Positions 1 to 7,381 of a DNA stretch of 64,000 bases are shown here, piece after piece; the stretch's first letter is position 1, and every line of letters begins with the position of its first letter. The notes below the pieces were generated by a model, which made no database searches, was not told the origin of the DNA, and worked only from the letters and a program-made list of their open reading frames with translations. Location of the stretch: contig NZ_JPFU01000004.1 in assembly GCF_000722695.1 (NCBI RefSeq), forward strand, positions 53,933 to 117,932. Direction: 5' to 3'. This DNA is from Streptococcus mitis. Its GTDB lineage: Bacteria; Bacillota; Bacilli; Lactobacillales; Streptococcaceae. Made by a program: the position numbers and the translations under genes.

Positions 1-492
1 TTCGATGTAGAGACCTATGAAACCCGAGGTTCTGCCATCAATGATCAGGATATAGAGCGGATTCAGCGCCTGCACCAAGGTCATGGAGTCATTGTCTTTA
101 CAGACCCAGATTTTAATGGGGAACGGATTCGGCGCATGATTATGACGGTCATTCCAACAGTTCAGCATGCCTTCCTCAAACGAGATGAAGCTGTTCCCAA
201 GTCCAAGACCAAGGGGCGATCTCTGGGAATTGAGCATGCCAGCTATGAAGACCTGAAAACGGCTCTAGCTCAGGTGACGGAACAATTTGAATATGAGAGC
301 CAGTTTGACATCAGTCGTAGCGACTTGATTCGCCTTGGTTTTCTAGCAGGAGCAGATAGTCGTAAGCGACGAGAATATCTAGGAGAAGCTCTCCGAATTG
401 GCTATTCCAACGGCAAGCAACTTCTCAAACGCTTAGAGTTGTTTGGGGTCACCTTGGCAGAAGTGGAAGAAGCTATGAAATCTTATGAGTAG
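1..492 (+). CDS. rnmV: Ribonuclease M5 (3' part; start lies before the window)
   Basis: The open frame runs from base 1 without a start and ends at the TAG at 490-492. Ribonuclease M5 matures the 5S rRNA precursor. The visible part keeps the second half of the TOPRIM domain with the acidic motif TDPDFNGERIR (residues about 38-48 of the visible part), followed by the basic family-typical tail (KRDEAVPKSKTKGRSLGIEHA). The ATG at 136 is an internal Met, not the true start, because TOPRIM sequence precedes it. In related streptococci rnmV lies close to ksgA. Here the two are separated by about 6 kb of bacteriocin genes. Confidence 0.9.
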   Translation, partial: FDVETYETRGSAINDQDIERIQRLHQGHGVIVFTDPDFNGERIRRMIMTVIPTVQHAFLKRDEAVPKSKTKGRSLGIEHASYEDLKTALAQVTEQFEYESQFDISRSDLIRLGFLAGADSRKRREYLGEALRIGYSNGKQLLKRLELFGVTLAEVEEAMKSYE

Positions 493-563
493 GAAAGATG
501 TGATTGTTACAATTTTTTGAGCTTCACAGTATTTTTCGAAGCAGGTAGAAGAGGAGGCGTCTG

Positions 564-1475
564 ATGTTAATTGGTCAAAAAATTAAAGAGATTCGGATAG
601 AAAAAGGAATTAGTCGTCCAGATTTTTGTGGAGATGAGCAAGAACTGACAGTTCGTCAACTGTCGCGAATTGAAAGTGGAGCTTCGCAACCGAGTTTGCC
701 CAAGTTAGACTATATTGCTCGCCGTTTAGGAGTTCCAGCTTATAGCCTTATGCCGGATTTTTCAGCTCTTCCTTCTGCTTATTTAGAATTGAAATACCAG
801 ATTTTACGTGAACCAATCTATGGTAAAGAAGAGGAATACGATAAGAAAGAAGCGTGTTTGGAAGAGATAGAGAACTTGTTTTATGAGCAACTTCCTAGTG
901 AGGAAAAAGTATGGTTTGAAGCTACTAGAGCAACGATAGATGTTATTCGAAGCGAACGACCAGAATATGGGGAAACCGTACTGGACGATTATTTTAAAAC
1001 AATTTATGATAAGGAATTGTTTTTGATAAATGAATTAGAAGTTATCAACTTATATTTTGCTATAGTGCTTACAAAGATAAAACAAGGTCAAAATCAGATT
1101 GAAGAAATTAACAGAATTCATTCGTTTTTAGTTCGTTTGACAAATCACGTAGAATTAATTGCACCAGAATATCTTTTTGCGTTAAGTAATACTTTGTTTT
1201 CAGGTCTAGCCTGCTTGGATAATTTATCGTCTTATGATTCGCTATCAACTTATATATTTAGCCTTAATCAGATAATGGAAAAGACACAAGATTTTCAAAA
1301 AAAACCAATAGTATTAATGTTGGAGTGGAAATTATCTCTAATAATAAACAATGATTATGTTTCTGCCGAACAGTTCTATCAGAAATCGAAGCTATTTGCT
1401 GATATAATAGAAAATTCTTATTTAGTTACTATGTTGGAGAAACAATGGCAAGAAGATTTAAAAAAATATTTATAA
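564..1475 (+). CDS. XRE-family regulator, PlcR/Rgg-like (RRNPP type)
   Basis: This 303-residue protein has an N-terminal Cro/C1-type helix-turn-helix (about residues 5-60, with VRQLSRIESGASQPSLPKL typical of the recognition helix). A long all-helical C-terminal region of TPR-like character follows, the architecture of peptide-responsive PlcR/Rgg/TprA regulators. A strong Shine-Dalgarno (AGGAGG) precedes the ATG. It sits 72 bp after rnmV and upstream of the bacteriocin genes, on the same strand, so it is the likely local regulator of the two duplicated promoters downstream (1609-1637 and 2845-2873). Its last codons are part of the repeat that recurs at 2708. Family membership is confident. The inducing peptide and targets are inferred, and no separate PapR-like peptide gene was recognised. 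Confidence 0.8.
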   Translation: MLIGQKIKEIRIEKGISRPDFCGDEQELTVRQLSRIESGASQPSLPKLDYIARRLGVPAYSLMPDFSALPSAYLELKYQILREPIYGKEEEYDKKEACLEEIENLFYEQLPSEEKVWFEATRATIDVIRSERPEYGETVLDDYFKTIYDKELFLINELEVINLYFAIVLTKIKQGQNQIEEINRIHSFLVRLTNHVELIAPEYLFALSNTLFSGLACLDNLSSYDSLSTYIFSLNQIMEKTQDFQKKPIVLMLEWKLSLIINNDYVSAEQFYQKSKLFADIIENSYLVTMLEKQWQEDLKKYL

Positions 1476-1521
1476 ACATAGTGAAGTAGTGACAAGAATG
1501 TCCTTGTTTTAGCATGGAAAC

Positions 1522-1554
1522 AGTTCTAAAGTTCGTCTTTAGGACTATTTTTTT
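1522..1554 (+). terminator. Intrinsic terminator after the regulator gene
   Basis: AGTTCTAAAG and CTTTAGGACT form a 10-bp stem (one G-U pair) around TTCGT, followed by a run of Ts. It ends the regulator transcript and isolates the next promoter. Confidence 0.8.
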
Positions 1555-1594
1555 ATATATAAGCTAAAAATGACACGAAATGGTTGTATTTTAA

Positions 1595-1637
1595 GGACAT
1601 TGATGTCATTGATAGTGTGATAAAGATGGAGTATAAT
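1595..1637 (+). promoter_or_regulatory. Promoter P1 with adjacent inverted repeat (candidate regulator site)
   Basis: A near-consensus promoter is present: TTGATA at 1609-1614, a 17-bp spacer and TATAAT at 1632-1637. Immediately upstream at 1595-1608 lies the inverted repeat GGACAT-TG-ATGTCA (5 of 6 arm bases pair), directly abutting the -35 box. Such a position suits a dimeric activator or repressor. The assignment to the PlcR-like regulator is inferred. The predicted transcript has a leader of about 150 nt. Confidence 0.7.
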
Positions 1638-1714
1638 GACTATAAAAGTTCATTTCAGGGTGCTATTTTGACAATTTAGAGAAAAACAAATAATTTTAGA
1701 ATATCATTTGGTAA

Positions 1715-1736
1715 TATAATAGTATCAACGTTGATA
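1715..1736 (+). promoter_or_regulatory. TATAAT plus perfect palindrome TATCAACGTTGATA (copy 1)
   Basis: A second TATAAT (1715-1720) is followed after 2 bp by the perfect 14-bp palindrome at 1723-1736. The arrangement is conserved base for base in copy 2 (2951-2972), while flanking bases vary. It could be an operator covering a second start site. No good -35 box is seen for this -10, so promoter activity is uncertain. Confidence 0.5.
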
Positions 1737-1794
1737 ATGGAAAGAGGAGCAAGTAACTCAATAATCTTGCGACAAAATAAGAGGAGGAAACAAA

Positions 1795-2274
1795 ATGAAA
1801 AACAAAATTATAACAAAAACAGTAGTTGTTTTAAGTTGCTTTTTAACATTAAGTACTGTTGCTCTCCCATCTGCAACTGTTTTTGCTTCTACATATTCAG
1901 TTTCGGATAAAGCAACTCAAGTTTCAAAACGTTCTACGGCAACTAATAGTGAAGGAAAACATATCTACGTAGATAACGGACGTATATTAGAATTTGATAA
2001 AGATACTGTTTCGCAAGAGGATATCCAAGCTGCTAAAATGGACAGAGGAAAGTGGTCTTTTTCAGTTACAGCTATTCGAAAAGGTTATAGTAAACTCCCT
2101 TCGAATGTTAAAAGATGGATAAATCAATATATAGGATTGAATTCTATATTGAGTACACTAGAACACTTTACTGGTTGGATTGAAGATGGAATCTACCAGG
2201 CCTGTAAGCGTGCAGGTATGCCAGATTGGATGGCTTGGACAGTAGCTAAAGCTTTGACCTTGATAGCACTATAG
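1795..2274 (+). CDS. Secreted protein of unknown family; candidate Sec-exported bacteriocin
   Basis: This 159-residue product has a clear Sec signal peptide (basic start, hydrophobic core to about residue 27, cleavage likely near VFAS). The mature part has a polar middle and a C-terminal third that is aromatic and amphipathic, with the motif GIYQACKRAGMPDWMAW and a hydrophobic end (ALTLIAL). It has one Cys in the mature region and no double-glycine leader. A strong Shine-Dalgarno (GAGGAGG) precedes the ATG. It is transcribed from P1 and followed within 4 bp by a small hydrophobic reading frame of immunity-protein type. I do not recognise the family. Its context inside a bacteriocin island and its promoter shared with the lactococcin-972-type gene suggest an antimicrobial or a processed signal. 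That role is an inference. Confidence 0.65.
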   Translation: MKNKIITKTVVVLSCFLTLSTVALPSATVFASTYSVSDKATQVSKRSTATNSEGKHIYVDNGRILEFDKDTVSQEDIQAAKMDRGKWSFSVTAIRKGYSKLPSNVKRWINQYIGLNSILSTLEHFTGWIEDGIYQACKRAGMPDWMAWTVAKALTLIAL

Positions 2275-2277
2275 TTT

Positions 2278-2444
2278 ATGAAAAATTAAAAAAATACCTT
2301 CCATTCTTTTTCTGTTTACTATACCTAATACACGGAATACTTGATTTATCAACTTTAAATATTTTAGGTGCAATCTTTAAAATTATAATTAGTACTTTGG
2401 GTATAATAGTTACATATCCGTTTTATAAAGAAGGAGATGAATAA
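2278..2444 (+). pseudogene. Small hydrophobic protein, immunity-like, start disrupted by one base
   Basis: The frame ending with TAA at 2442-2444 encodes about 50 residues dominated by two hydrophobic stretches (KKYLPFFFCLLYLIHG and FKIIISTLGIIVTYP) with a charged tail (YKEGDE). No ATG, GTG or TTG opens this frame. An ATG at 2278 reads into it only if the following A-run had six As instead of five. As it stands that ATG meets a stop after three codons. The size, membrane character and position right behind a secreted product suggest a dedicated immunity protein. Loss by one-base deletion, a sequencing error, or frameshifting on the A-run are all possible. Confidence 0.45.
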
Positions 2445-2544
2445 TTTAAAGAAATAATTCTGTAATCAGTCTTACTTAGTTATTCTCATAGTAGTAGGAA
2501 TAATCCGTGTTTACCATCTGCGAGTAATAAATAATAATCCTTAA
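2437..2544 (+). pseudogene. Degenerate second small membrane ORF
   Basis: An ATG overlapping the previous stop opens a frame of six codons (MNNLKK). A TAA at 2455-2457 follows, and the same frame then continues with a hydrophobic segment (SYLVILIVVGIIRVYHL) to a second TAA at 2542-2544. It looks like a short membrane protein interrupted by a nonsense change. Its shortness makes the call tentative. Confidence 0.25.
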
Positions 2545-2707
2545 AAAAGTCTCTGACAACTAGTGATTGATTTTTCTCGGATTAGTTTCACACAATTGTT
2601 TATACGAATGATTGGAGATTATGTTAAATTTACTTTGTGGTATTTTGCAATCAGAGTACATCAAATAGGCATCTTTTTATGTGTCCTTCGTTTTACAATA
2701 GGGTAAG
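2545..2707. other. Non-coding AT-rich spacer
   Basis: I see no reading frame, hairpin or promoter I can support here. It lies between the degenerate small membrane frames and the second copy of the promoter repeat. Confidence 0.5.
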
Positions 2708-2755
2708 AATATTTATAAACATAGTGAAGCAATGACAAAAATGCCCTCGTATCAA

Positions 2756-2790
2756 AACAGTTCTAAAGTTCGTCTTTAGAACTGTTTTTT
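2756..2790 (+). terminator. Intrinsic terminator (copy 2)
   Basis: AACAGTTCTAAAG and CTTTAGAACTGTT form a perfect 13-bp stem around TTCGT, followed by six Ts. It is a stronger version of the hairpin at 1522. Confidence 0.85.
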
Positions 2791-2830
2791 AGATATAAGC
2801 TAAAAATAATATGAAATAGTTAGATTTTAA

Positions 2831-2873
2831 GGACATTGATGTCCTTGATAGTGTGATAAAGATGGAGTATAAT
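2831..2873 (+). promoter_or_regulatory. Promoter P2 with perfect inverted repeat
   Basis: The inverted repeat GGACAT-TG-ATGTCC (2831-2844) is perfect and touches TTGATA (2845-2850). A 17-bp spacer leads to TATAAT (2868-2873). It drives the lactococcin-972-type gene. Conservation with P1 implies coordinated control. Confidence 0.7.
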
Positions 2874-2950
2874 GACTATAAAAGTTCATTTCAGGGTGCT
2901 ATTTTGATAATTTAGAGAAAAACAAATAATTTTAGAATATCATTTAGTAA

Positions 2951-2972
2951 TATAATAGTATCAACGTTGATA
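2951..2972 (+). promoter_or_regulatory. TATAAT plus palindrome TATCAACGTTGATA (copy 2)
   Basis: This is the exact counterpart of 1715-1736: TATAAT at 2951-2956 and the 14-bp palindrome at 2959-2972. Confidence 0.5.
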
Positions 2973-3030
2973 ATGGAAAGAGGAGCAAATAACTCAACAA
3001 TCTTGTAATCAAAAATAGAGTAGTATCAAT

Positions 3031-3326
3031 ATGAAACAAACAGTTAAAAAATTAGCCCTTGTAGCGAGCATTGCAGAACATTAGGTGGAGGTGTAGCAGT
3101 TGTCTCTGCTGCCGTTCAATACCCAGAAGGTGGTGTTTGGACTTATGGTTCAGCTAACGGCGGTGCTTACTCAAACTACTATCACTCTTCAAAATATCAT
3201 AGCTCAACAGTTGTTAGCAGAAAAACTGGTTCATCTGACAAGGGATATGCTGATGCTGGAGGGACTTCTCGTGCATGGATTCGTACTTCTTGGGGAGAGA
3301 AAGTTGCATTCTACTATAATGTTTAG
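3031..3326 (+). pseudogene. Lactococcin-972-family bacteriocin precursor, frameshifted
   Basis: The ATG at 3031 opens a signal-peptide start (MKQTVKKLALVASIA) that hits TAG at 3082 after 17 codons. From about 3080 another frame continues with GGGVAVVSAAVQYPEGGVWTYG and ends NYYHSSKYH...SRAWIRTSWGEKVAFYYNV, which is diagnostic of the lactococcin 972 family (PEGG.W.YG start, W-rich end, no Cys). Reading GCAGCAACA in place of the observed GCAGAACA would join both parts, so a single C appears to be missing near 3078. The Shine-Dalgarno is poor. Family members are Sec-exported and target cell-wall synthesis through lipid II (established for lactococcin 972). As read, no mature bacteriocin could be made. 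Confidence 0.85.
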
Positions 3327-3351
3327 AATGGTATAGCCCTATTGTTTAGCT

Positions 3352-3392
3352 TTACTTGGTCACCTTCTCACTAAGTGACCAAGTAACTTTTT
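3352..3392 (+). terminator. Hairpin with T-run between bacteriocin gene and transporter genes
   Basis: TTACTTGGTCAC and GTGACCAAGTAA form a perfect 12-bp stem with an 11-nt loop, followed by TTTTT that runs straight into the Shine-Dalgarno GGAGG of the next gene. It fits partial termination that gives more bacteriocin mRNA than immunity/transport mRNA. Confidence 0.8.
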
Positions 3393-3402
3393 GGAGGAAA
3401 TG

Positions 3403-5433
3403 ATGAAACGTTTATTTATTTTGATTTCAATGGTATTGGTATCGCTTTATATGGTGATAACTTCCGTTGACCATCGAGAAGAGATTTTATTTGGTAACTA
3501 TCCCTCTGTTGATGTGACAGGAATGGTGATAAATCAACCAGTAGCTGGTCGTGAAGAGGTGACAGAGGCTTTGAGTCACTTGGCGGTAGAGCATAATAGT
3601 CTCATCGCCCGTCGGATTGTTGAGCCAAATGAAGCTGGAGAAACACGCTTTACCTATGCCACTTATGGTCAGGGAGAGCTTCCAGCAGGTCTGACCATTT
3701 CCTCCAAGGAGAGTGCAGAAACGAGTGATTTATTAGGGTCTTACTTGATTGTGTCAGGAAGTTTGGATGGAGTGAGTTTACAGACCACCTTGAAAGAACT
3801 TGGCTATCAAGGATTTGTTTCGAATGGAGAAGATCCATTTTCGATAGTCTTACTATTGACTGTCACCCCTATGGTGCTACTGAGTTTAGCTATTTTTCTG
3901 CTGACCTTTATGAGTTTGACTCTGATTTATCGGATAAAATCCCTCCGTCAAGCAGGGATTCGTTTAATAGCTGGTGAAAGCTTGTTTGGGGTTGCTCTCA
4001 GACCAGTATTAGAAGATATGAGACAGCTTATCTTCTCGGTGCTGGTATCCAGTTTTTTGGGATTGGGGGTTCTCTGGTATCAAGGTGCCTTGTTTATGGC
4101 AACGGTGCAACTGGTCATCATTGGTCTTTTGCTTTATGGATTGGCCTTGGTAGGGATTTCTACCTTATTAAGTGTCGTGTATCTACTTGGTTTACAGGAA
4201 AATAGTCTGGTGGATCTATTGAAAGGGAAACTCCCTCTCAAACGGATGATGACATTGATGATGGTGGGGCAACTCTTGGCCGTGCTGGTGGTCGGCTCGA
4301 GTGCGACTGCTCTCCTACCCCACTACCGTGAAATGCAGGAGATGGAGAGAGCTAGCGATAAATGGAGTCAGTCCTCAGATCGTTACCGTCTATCCTTTGG
4401 TTGGTCTAGTGCATTTGCCGATGAAGAAGGAATGCGTAAGGATAATCGTGAGTGGCAGACATTTACTGAAGAACGGTTAGCCAATACAGACTCTTTTTAT
4501 ATCATGAGCAATGTTGACAAATTCTCAAATGGCGCAGAAGTGGACCTAGATGGCAATCGTCTCAGTGACTATACACCGTCAGGGAATGTCATCTATGTCT
4601 CACCGCGCTATCTGATAGAAGAAAAGATTACCGTTTCTTCAGAGTTTATGGACAAGATGCAAAACTTGTCTGAGGGAGAGTTTGGGCTGATCTTACCTGA
4701 GAGCTTGCGAGAGCAGTCTGCCTACTATCAAGGATTATTTACAGATTACCTGCAAAATTTTTCATCTGAAAGTGTAGAGGCGACGAGTCAGAAACACTAC
4801 CTCCCACAGGTAAGGCTAGCTTTTACAGAAACAGGACAGGAACGCTTCCTCTATAACGATGGGTACAAGACGACACGCCAGTACCTAAAAGATCCGATTA
4901 TTGTAGTTTTAACGCCGCAAGCGACTGGAACAAGACCTGTTGCAGGGATGTTATGGGGAACTACGGCTAATAGTGCCTTGAAACTAGATCGATATGGAGA
5001 CAGCATCACAGCTCTAAAAGAGCAAGGTCTGTATCACAAGGTTTCTTACTTGGTAAAAAGCCAGCTATTTTTTGCCAAGGTACTCAATGACAAACGGATG
5101 GAGTTTTACTCTCTCCTTATTGGGACGATTTTGACCCTGTCTACGGCTATCTTGTTATTTGATTCCATGAATCTTCTCTATTTTGAGCAGTTTAGACGGG
5201 AGATCATGATTAAACGTCTTTCTGGTATGACAATCTATGAGCTTCATGGCAAGTACTTACTGGCGCAAGGAGGAGTTCTCTTGCTTGGCCTAGTCCTATC
5301 TAGTGTTTTGACAGGAGATAGCTTGATTAGCGCTTTAGTTGTAGCTTTATTTACTCTTAACGCCCTCTTGATTTTAGTAAGGCAGGATAAAAAAGAAGAA
5401 GCTGGTAGTATGGCAGTATTGAAAGGAAAATAA
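3403..5433 (+). CDS. Bacteriocin-associated integral membrane protein (DUF1430)
   Basis: About 676 residues. It has one N-terminal membrane segment and a large extracytoplasmic region. A cluster of three or four membrane segments lies at about residues 145-305, then a second large external domain, and a last set of membrane segments near the C-terminus. This is a FtsX/MacB-like permease layout and matches the membrane partner found next to lactococcin-972-type bacteriocins. Together with the ATPase that follows 1 bp later it should form an exporter or self-protection pump. An in-frame TTG (3391) lies upstream, but GGAGG at 3393-3397 places ATG 3403 (or 3400) best. Confidence 0.8.
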   Translation: MKRLFILISMVLVSLYMVITSVDHREEILFGNYPSVDVTGMVINQPVAGREEVTEALSHLAVEHNSLIARRIVEPNEAGETRFTYATYGQGELPAGLTISSKESAETSDLLGSYLIVSGSLDGVSLQTTLKELGYQGFVSNGEDPFSIVLLLTVTPMVLLSLAIFLLTFMSLTLIYRIKSLRQAGIRLIAGESLFGVALRPVLEDMRQLIFSVLVSSFLGLGVLWYQGALFMATVQLVIIGLLLYGLALVGISTLLSVVYLLGLQENSLVDLLKGKLPLKRMMTLMMVGQLLAVLVVGSSATALLPHYREMQEMERASDKWSQSSDRYRLSFGWSSAFADEEGMRKDNREWQTFTEERLANTDSFYIMSNVDKFSNGAEVDLDGNRLSDYTPSGNVIYVSPRYLIEEKITVSSEFMDKMQNLSEGEFGLILPESLREQSAYYQGLFTDYLQNFSSESVEATSQKHYLPQVRLAFTETGQERFLYNDGYKTTRQYLKDPIIVVLTPQATGTRPVAGMLWGTTANSALKLDRYGDSITALKEQGLYHKVSYLVKSQLFFAKVLNDKRMEFYSLLIGTILTLSTAILLFDSMNLLYFEQFRREIMIKRLSGMTIYELHGKYLLAQGGVLLLGLVLSSVLTGDSLISALVVALFTLNALLILVRQDKKEEAGSMAVLKGK

Positions 5434-5434
5434 G

Positions 5435-6076
5435 ATGATTGATATTCAAGGATTGGAAAAGAAGTTTAATGACCGCGCGATTTTCTCTGGTTTAAATCTC
5501 AAGCTGGAGAAGGGCAAGGTTTATGCCTTAATCGGAAAGAGTGGAAGCGGAAAGACGACTTTACTTAATATCTTAGGAAAGCTAGAAAAGATAGATGGTG
5601 GAAGGGTTCTCTATCAGGGGAAAGATTTAAAAACCATTCCCACTCGCGAGTATTTTCGAGACCAGATGGGCTATCTATTTCAAAATTTTGGCCTTTTAGA
5701 AAACCAATCAATCAAAGAGAATTTGGATTTGGGCTTTGTTGGTCAGAAAATCTCAAAAGTAGAACGTTTGGAAAGGCAAGTGGAGGCTTTAGAAAAGGTT
5801 AATCTAGGGTATTTGGATCTAGAACAAAAAATTTATACTTTATCTGGGGGAGAGGCCCAACGAGTTGCCCTTGCGAAGACTATTTTGAAAAATCCACCCT
5901 TGATTTTGGCAGATGAACCAACAGCAGCTCTTGATCCTGAAAATTCAGAGGAGGTTATGAATCTCTTGGTGGGCTTGAAAGATGAAAATCGAATGATCAT
6001 CATTGCGACCCATAATCCCCTAGTCTGGAATAAGGCCGATGAAATCATTGATATGAGGGAGCTTGCTCATGTGTGA
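5435..6076 (+). CDS. ABC transporter ATP-binding protein, lactococcin-972-associated
   Basis: This 213-residue ATPase has Walker A GKSGSGKTT (about residues 34-42), a signature LSGGEAQRVALAK (about 135-147) and Walker B LILADEPTAALDP, with the switch His in ATHNP. Its length and MacB/LolD-like sequence fit the small ATPases that pair with DUF1430 proteins. It starts 1 bp after the upstream stop and overlaps the next gene by 8 bp, so all three are co-translated. Confidence 0.9.
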   Translation: MIDIQGLEKKFNDRAIFSGLNLKLEKGKVYALIGKSGSGKTTLLNILGKLEKIDGGRVLYQGKDLKTIPTREYFRDQMGYLFQNFGLLENQSIKENLDLGFVGQKISKVERLERQVEALEKVNLGYLDLEQKIYTLSGGEAQRVALAKTILKNPPLILADEPTAALDPENSEEVMNLLVGLKDENRMIIIATHNPLVWNKADEIIDMRELAHV

Positions 6077-6377
6077 AAAAATTCGTATTCGCAGGGTATC
6101 TGATTATCCTAGTGCCAGAGGTGGTTTAGAAGATATTCTCATCATGGAAAATATGACCAATCATCTCCTTTTGGTTCAAATCCGAGTGAATGGCTATTTG
6201 CTTGATTTTGCTAGCATTGAAGGGCAAAGGCAAAAGCATTATCGTTTGAAAAATTTACCTCAAACGGTTGAACTGACAGTGGACGATGTGGAGGAGGATG
6301 TAGATTTGACCCTACCTGAAAATCGAAGTTATCAAGAAGCTGATTTTTTCGAACGGATGTTTCGAGAGAACCGATAA
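6069..6377 (+). CDS. Small conserved cytoplasmic protein of the bacteriocin operon
   Basis: About 102 residues, acidic, with no signal peptide or membrane segment. The ATG at 6069 overlaps the ATPase stop (ATGTGTGA), a classic coupled start. A TTG at 6063 is possible but less likely. I recognise no domain. Being the last gene of the operon, before a strong terminator, it may be an accessory of the immunity/export pair, but no function can be read from the sequence. Confidence 0.65.
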   Translation: MCEKIRIRRVSDYPSARGGLEDILIMENMTNHLLLVQIRVNGYLLDFASIEGQRQKHYRLKNLPQTVELTVDDVEEDVDLTLPENRSYQEADFFERMFRENR

Positions 6378-6400
6378 ATCCACCTTTAAAGATTTTCAAG

Positions 6401-6433
6401 ACTATCTTTCTTCATGAGGAAAGATAGTTTTTT
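6401..6433 (+). terminator. Terminator of the bacteriocin operon
   Basis: ACTATCTTTC and GAAAGATAGT form a perfect 10-bp stem followed by six Ts. It marks the right end of the bacteriocin island before ksgA. Confidence 0.9.
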
Positions 6434-6507
6434 GGTATGATTTTCACCCCCAAAATACAAGGGGAATGTGTTACAATAGTAGTAGCAGATAATAGAAAAG
6501 AGAATAG

Positions 6508-7380
6508 ATGAGAATTGCAGATTATAGCGTGACCAAGGCAGTGCTGGAGCGTCACGGTTTTACCTTTAAAAAGTCCTTTGGGCAAAATTTTTTGACGGAT
6601 ACCAATATTCTTCAAAAGATTGTAGATACGGCTGAGATTGATGACCAGGTTAATGTTATCGAAATCGGGCCAGGTATTGGTGCCTTGACGGAGTTTCTGG
6701 CTGAGCGTGCAGCAGAGGTCATGGCCTTTGAGATTGACCACCGTTTGGTGCCGATTTTGGCAGATACCCTACGTGATTTTGACAATGTGACCGTAGTCAA
6801 CGAGGACATTCTCAAGGTCGATTTGGCGCAACATATCCAGAATTTTAAAAATCCTGACCTGCCAATCAAGGTAGTGGCTAATTTGCCTTACTACATCACA
6901 ACGCCCATTCTCATGCACTTGATTGAAAGTGGGATTCCTTTTAGTGAGTTTGTGGTCATGATGCAAAAGGAAGTGGCGGACCGCATTTCCGCTCAACCGA
7001 ATACCAAGGCTTATGGTAGCTTGTCGATTGCGGTTCAGTACTACATGACTGCCAAGGTTGCCTTCATCGTACCTCGTACGGTATTTGTGCCAGCGCCAAA
7101 CGTGGACTCTGCTATTTTGAAAATGGTACGTCGTCCAGAACCAGCCGTAGTAGTGGAAGACGAGAACTTCTTCTTTAAGGTTTCCAAGGCTAGTTTTACC
7201 CATCGCCGCAAGACCTTGTGGAATAACTTGACAGGTTACTTTGGTAAGACTGAAGAGGTCAAGGACAAACTGACCAAAGCTCTAGACCAAGCAGGCTTAT
7301 CACCAAGTGTGCGTGGGGAAGCTCTCAGCTTGGCAGAATTTGCCAGCCTAGCAGATGCGCTTAAAGGGCAAGGACTTTAA
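6508..7380 (+). CDS. ksgA: 16S rRNA (adenine1518/1519-N6)-dimethyltransferase
   Basis: This 290-residue RsmA/KsgA enzyme dimethylates the two adjacent adenines of the 3' terminal 16S helix during small-subunit maturation. Visible motifs are the early KKSFGQNFL stretch, the SAM-binding loop [16 protein letters not shown] (about residues 50-65), the acidic VNEDILK and the catalytic [11 protein letters not shown] (about 125-135). The length is normal for the family. rsgA begins 2 bp after its stop, so two ribosome-assembly factors are coupled. Confidence 0.97.
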   Translation: MRIADYSVTKAVLERHGFTFKKSFGQNFLTDTNILQKIVDTAEIDDQVNVIEIGPGIGALTEFLAERAAEVMAFEIDHRLVPILADTLRDFDNVTVVNEDILKVDLAQHIQNFKNPDLPIKVVANLPYYITTPILMHLIESGIPFSEFVVMMQKEVADRISAQPNTKAYGSLSIAVQYYMTAKVAFIVPRTVFVPAPNVDSAILKMVRRPEPAVVVEDENFFFKVSKASFTHRRKTLWNNLTGYFGKTEEVKDKLTKALDQAGLSPSVRGEALSLAEFASLADALKGQGL

Positions 7381-7381
7381 A

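Larger units (their letters stand above)
1465..1769 (+). repeat. Copy 1 of a ~300-bp direct repeat (regulator tail + terminator + promoter)
   Basis: This segment recurs at 2708-3005 with only scattered differences. It carries the final codons of the regulator (Y-L-stop), an intrinsic terminator, a spaced inverted repeat touching a -35 box, a promoter, a second TATAAT and the palindrome TATCAACGTTGATA. Because copy 2 also starts with the tail of the regulator reading frame, the unit was most likely duplicated as 'end of regulator plus promoter'. It places two secreted products under the same control. Confidence 0.9.
2708..3005 (+). repeat. Copy 2 of the ~300-bp promoter repeat
   Basis: This copy matches 1465-1769 with an offset of about 1243 bp. 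It begins with the same bases that encode the end of the regulator, although no regulator gene precedes it here, which makes it a duplication scar. The terminator, inverted repeat, promoter and palindrome are all retained. The stretch after the repeat has lost the strong Shine-Dalgarno seen after copy 1 (GAGGAGG there, GAGTAGT here). Confidence 0.9.

Noticed and set aside
3100..3336. 78-codon frame starting inside the lactococcin-972-type gene
   Set aside because: It is the wrong frame of the bacteriocin; the family motifs lie in the other frame of the same DNA.
6769..7203. 144-codon frame on the minus strand of ksgA
   Set aside because: Shadow of the ksgA coding sequence with no ribosome site and no family features.
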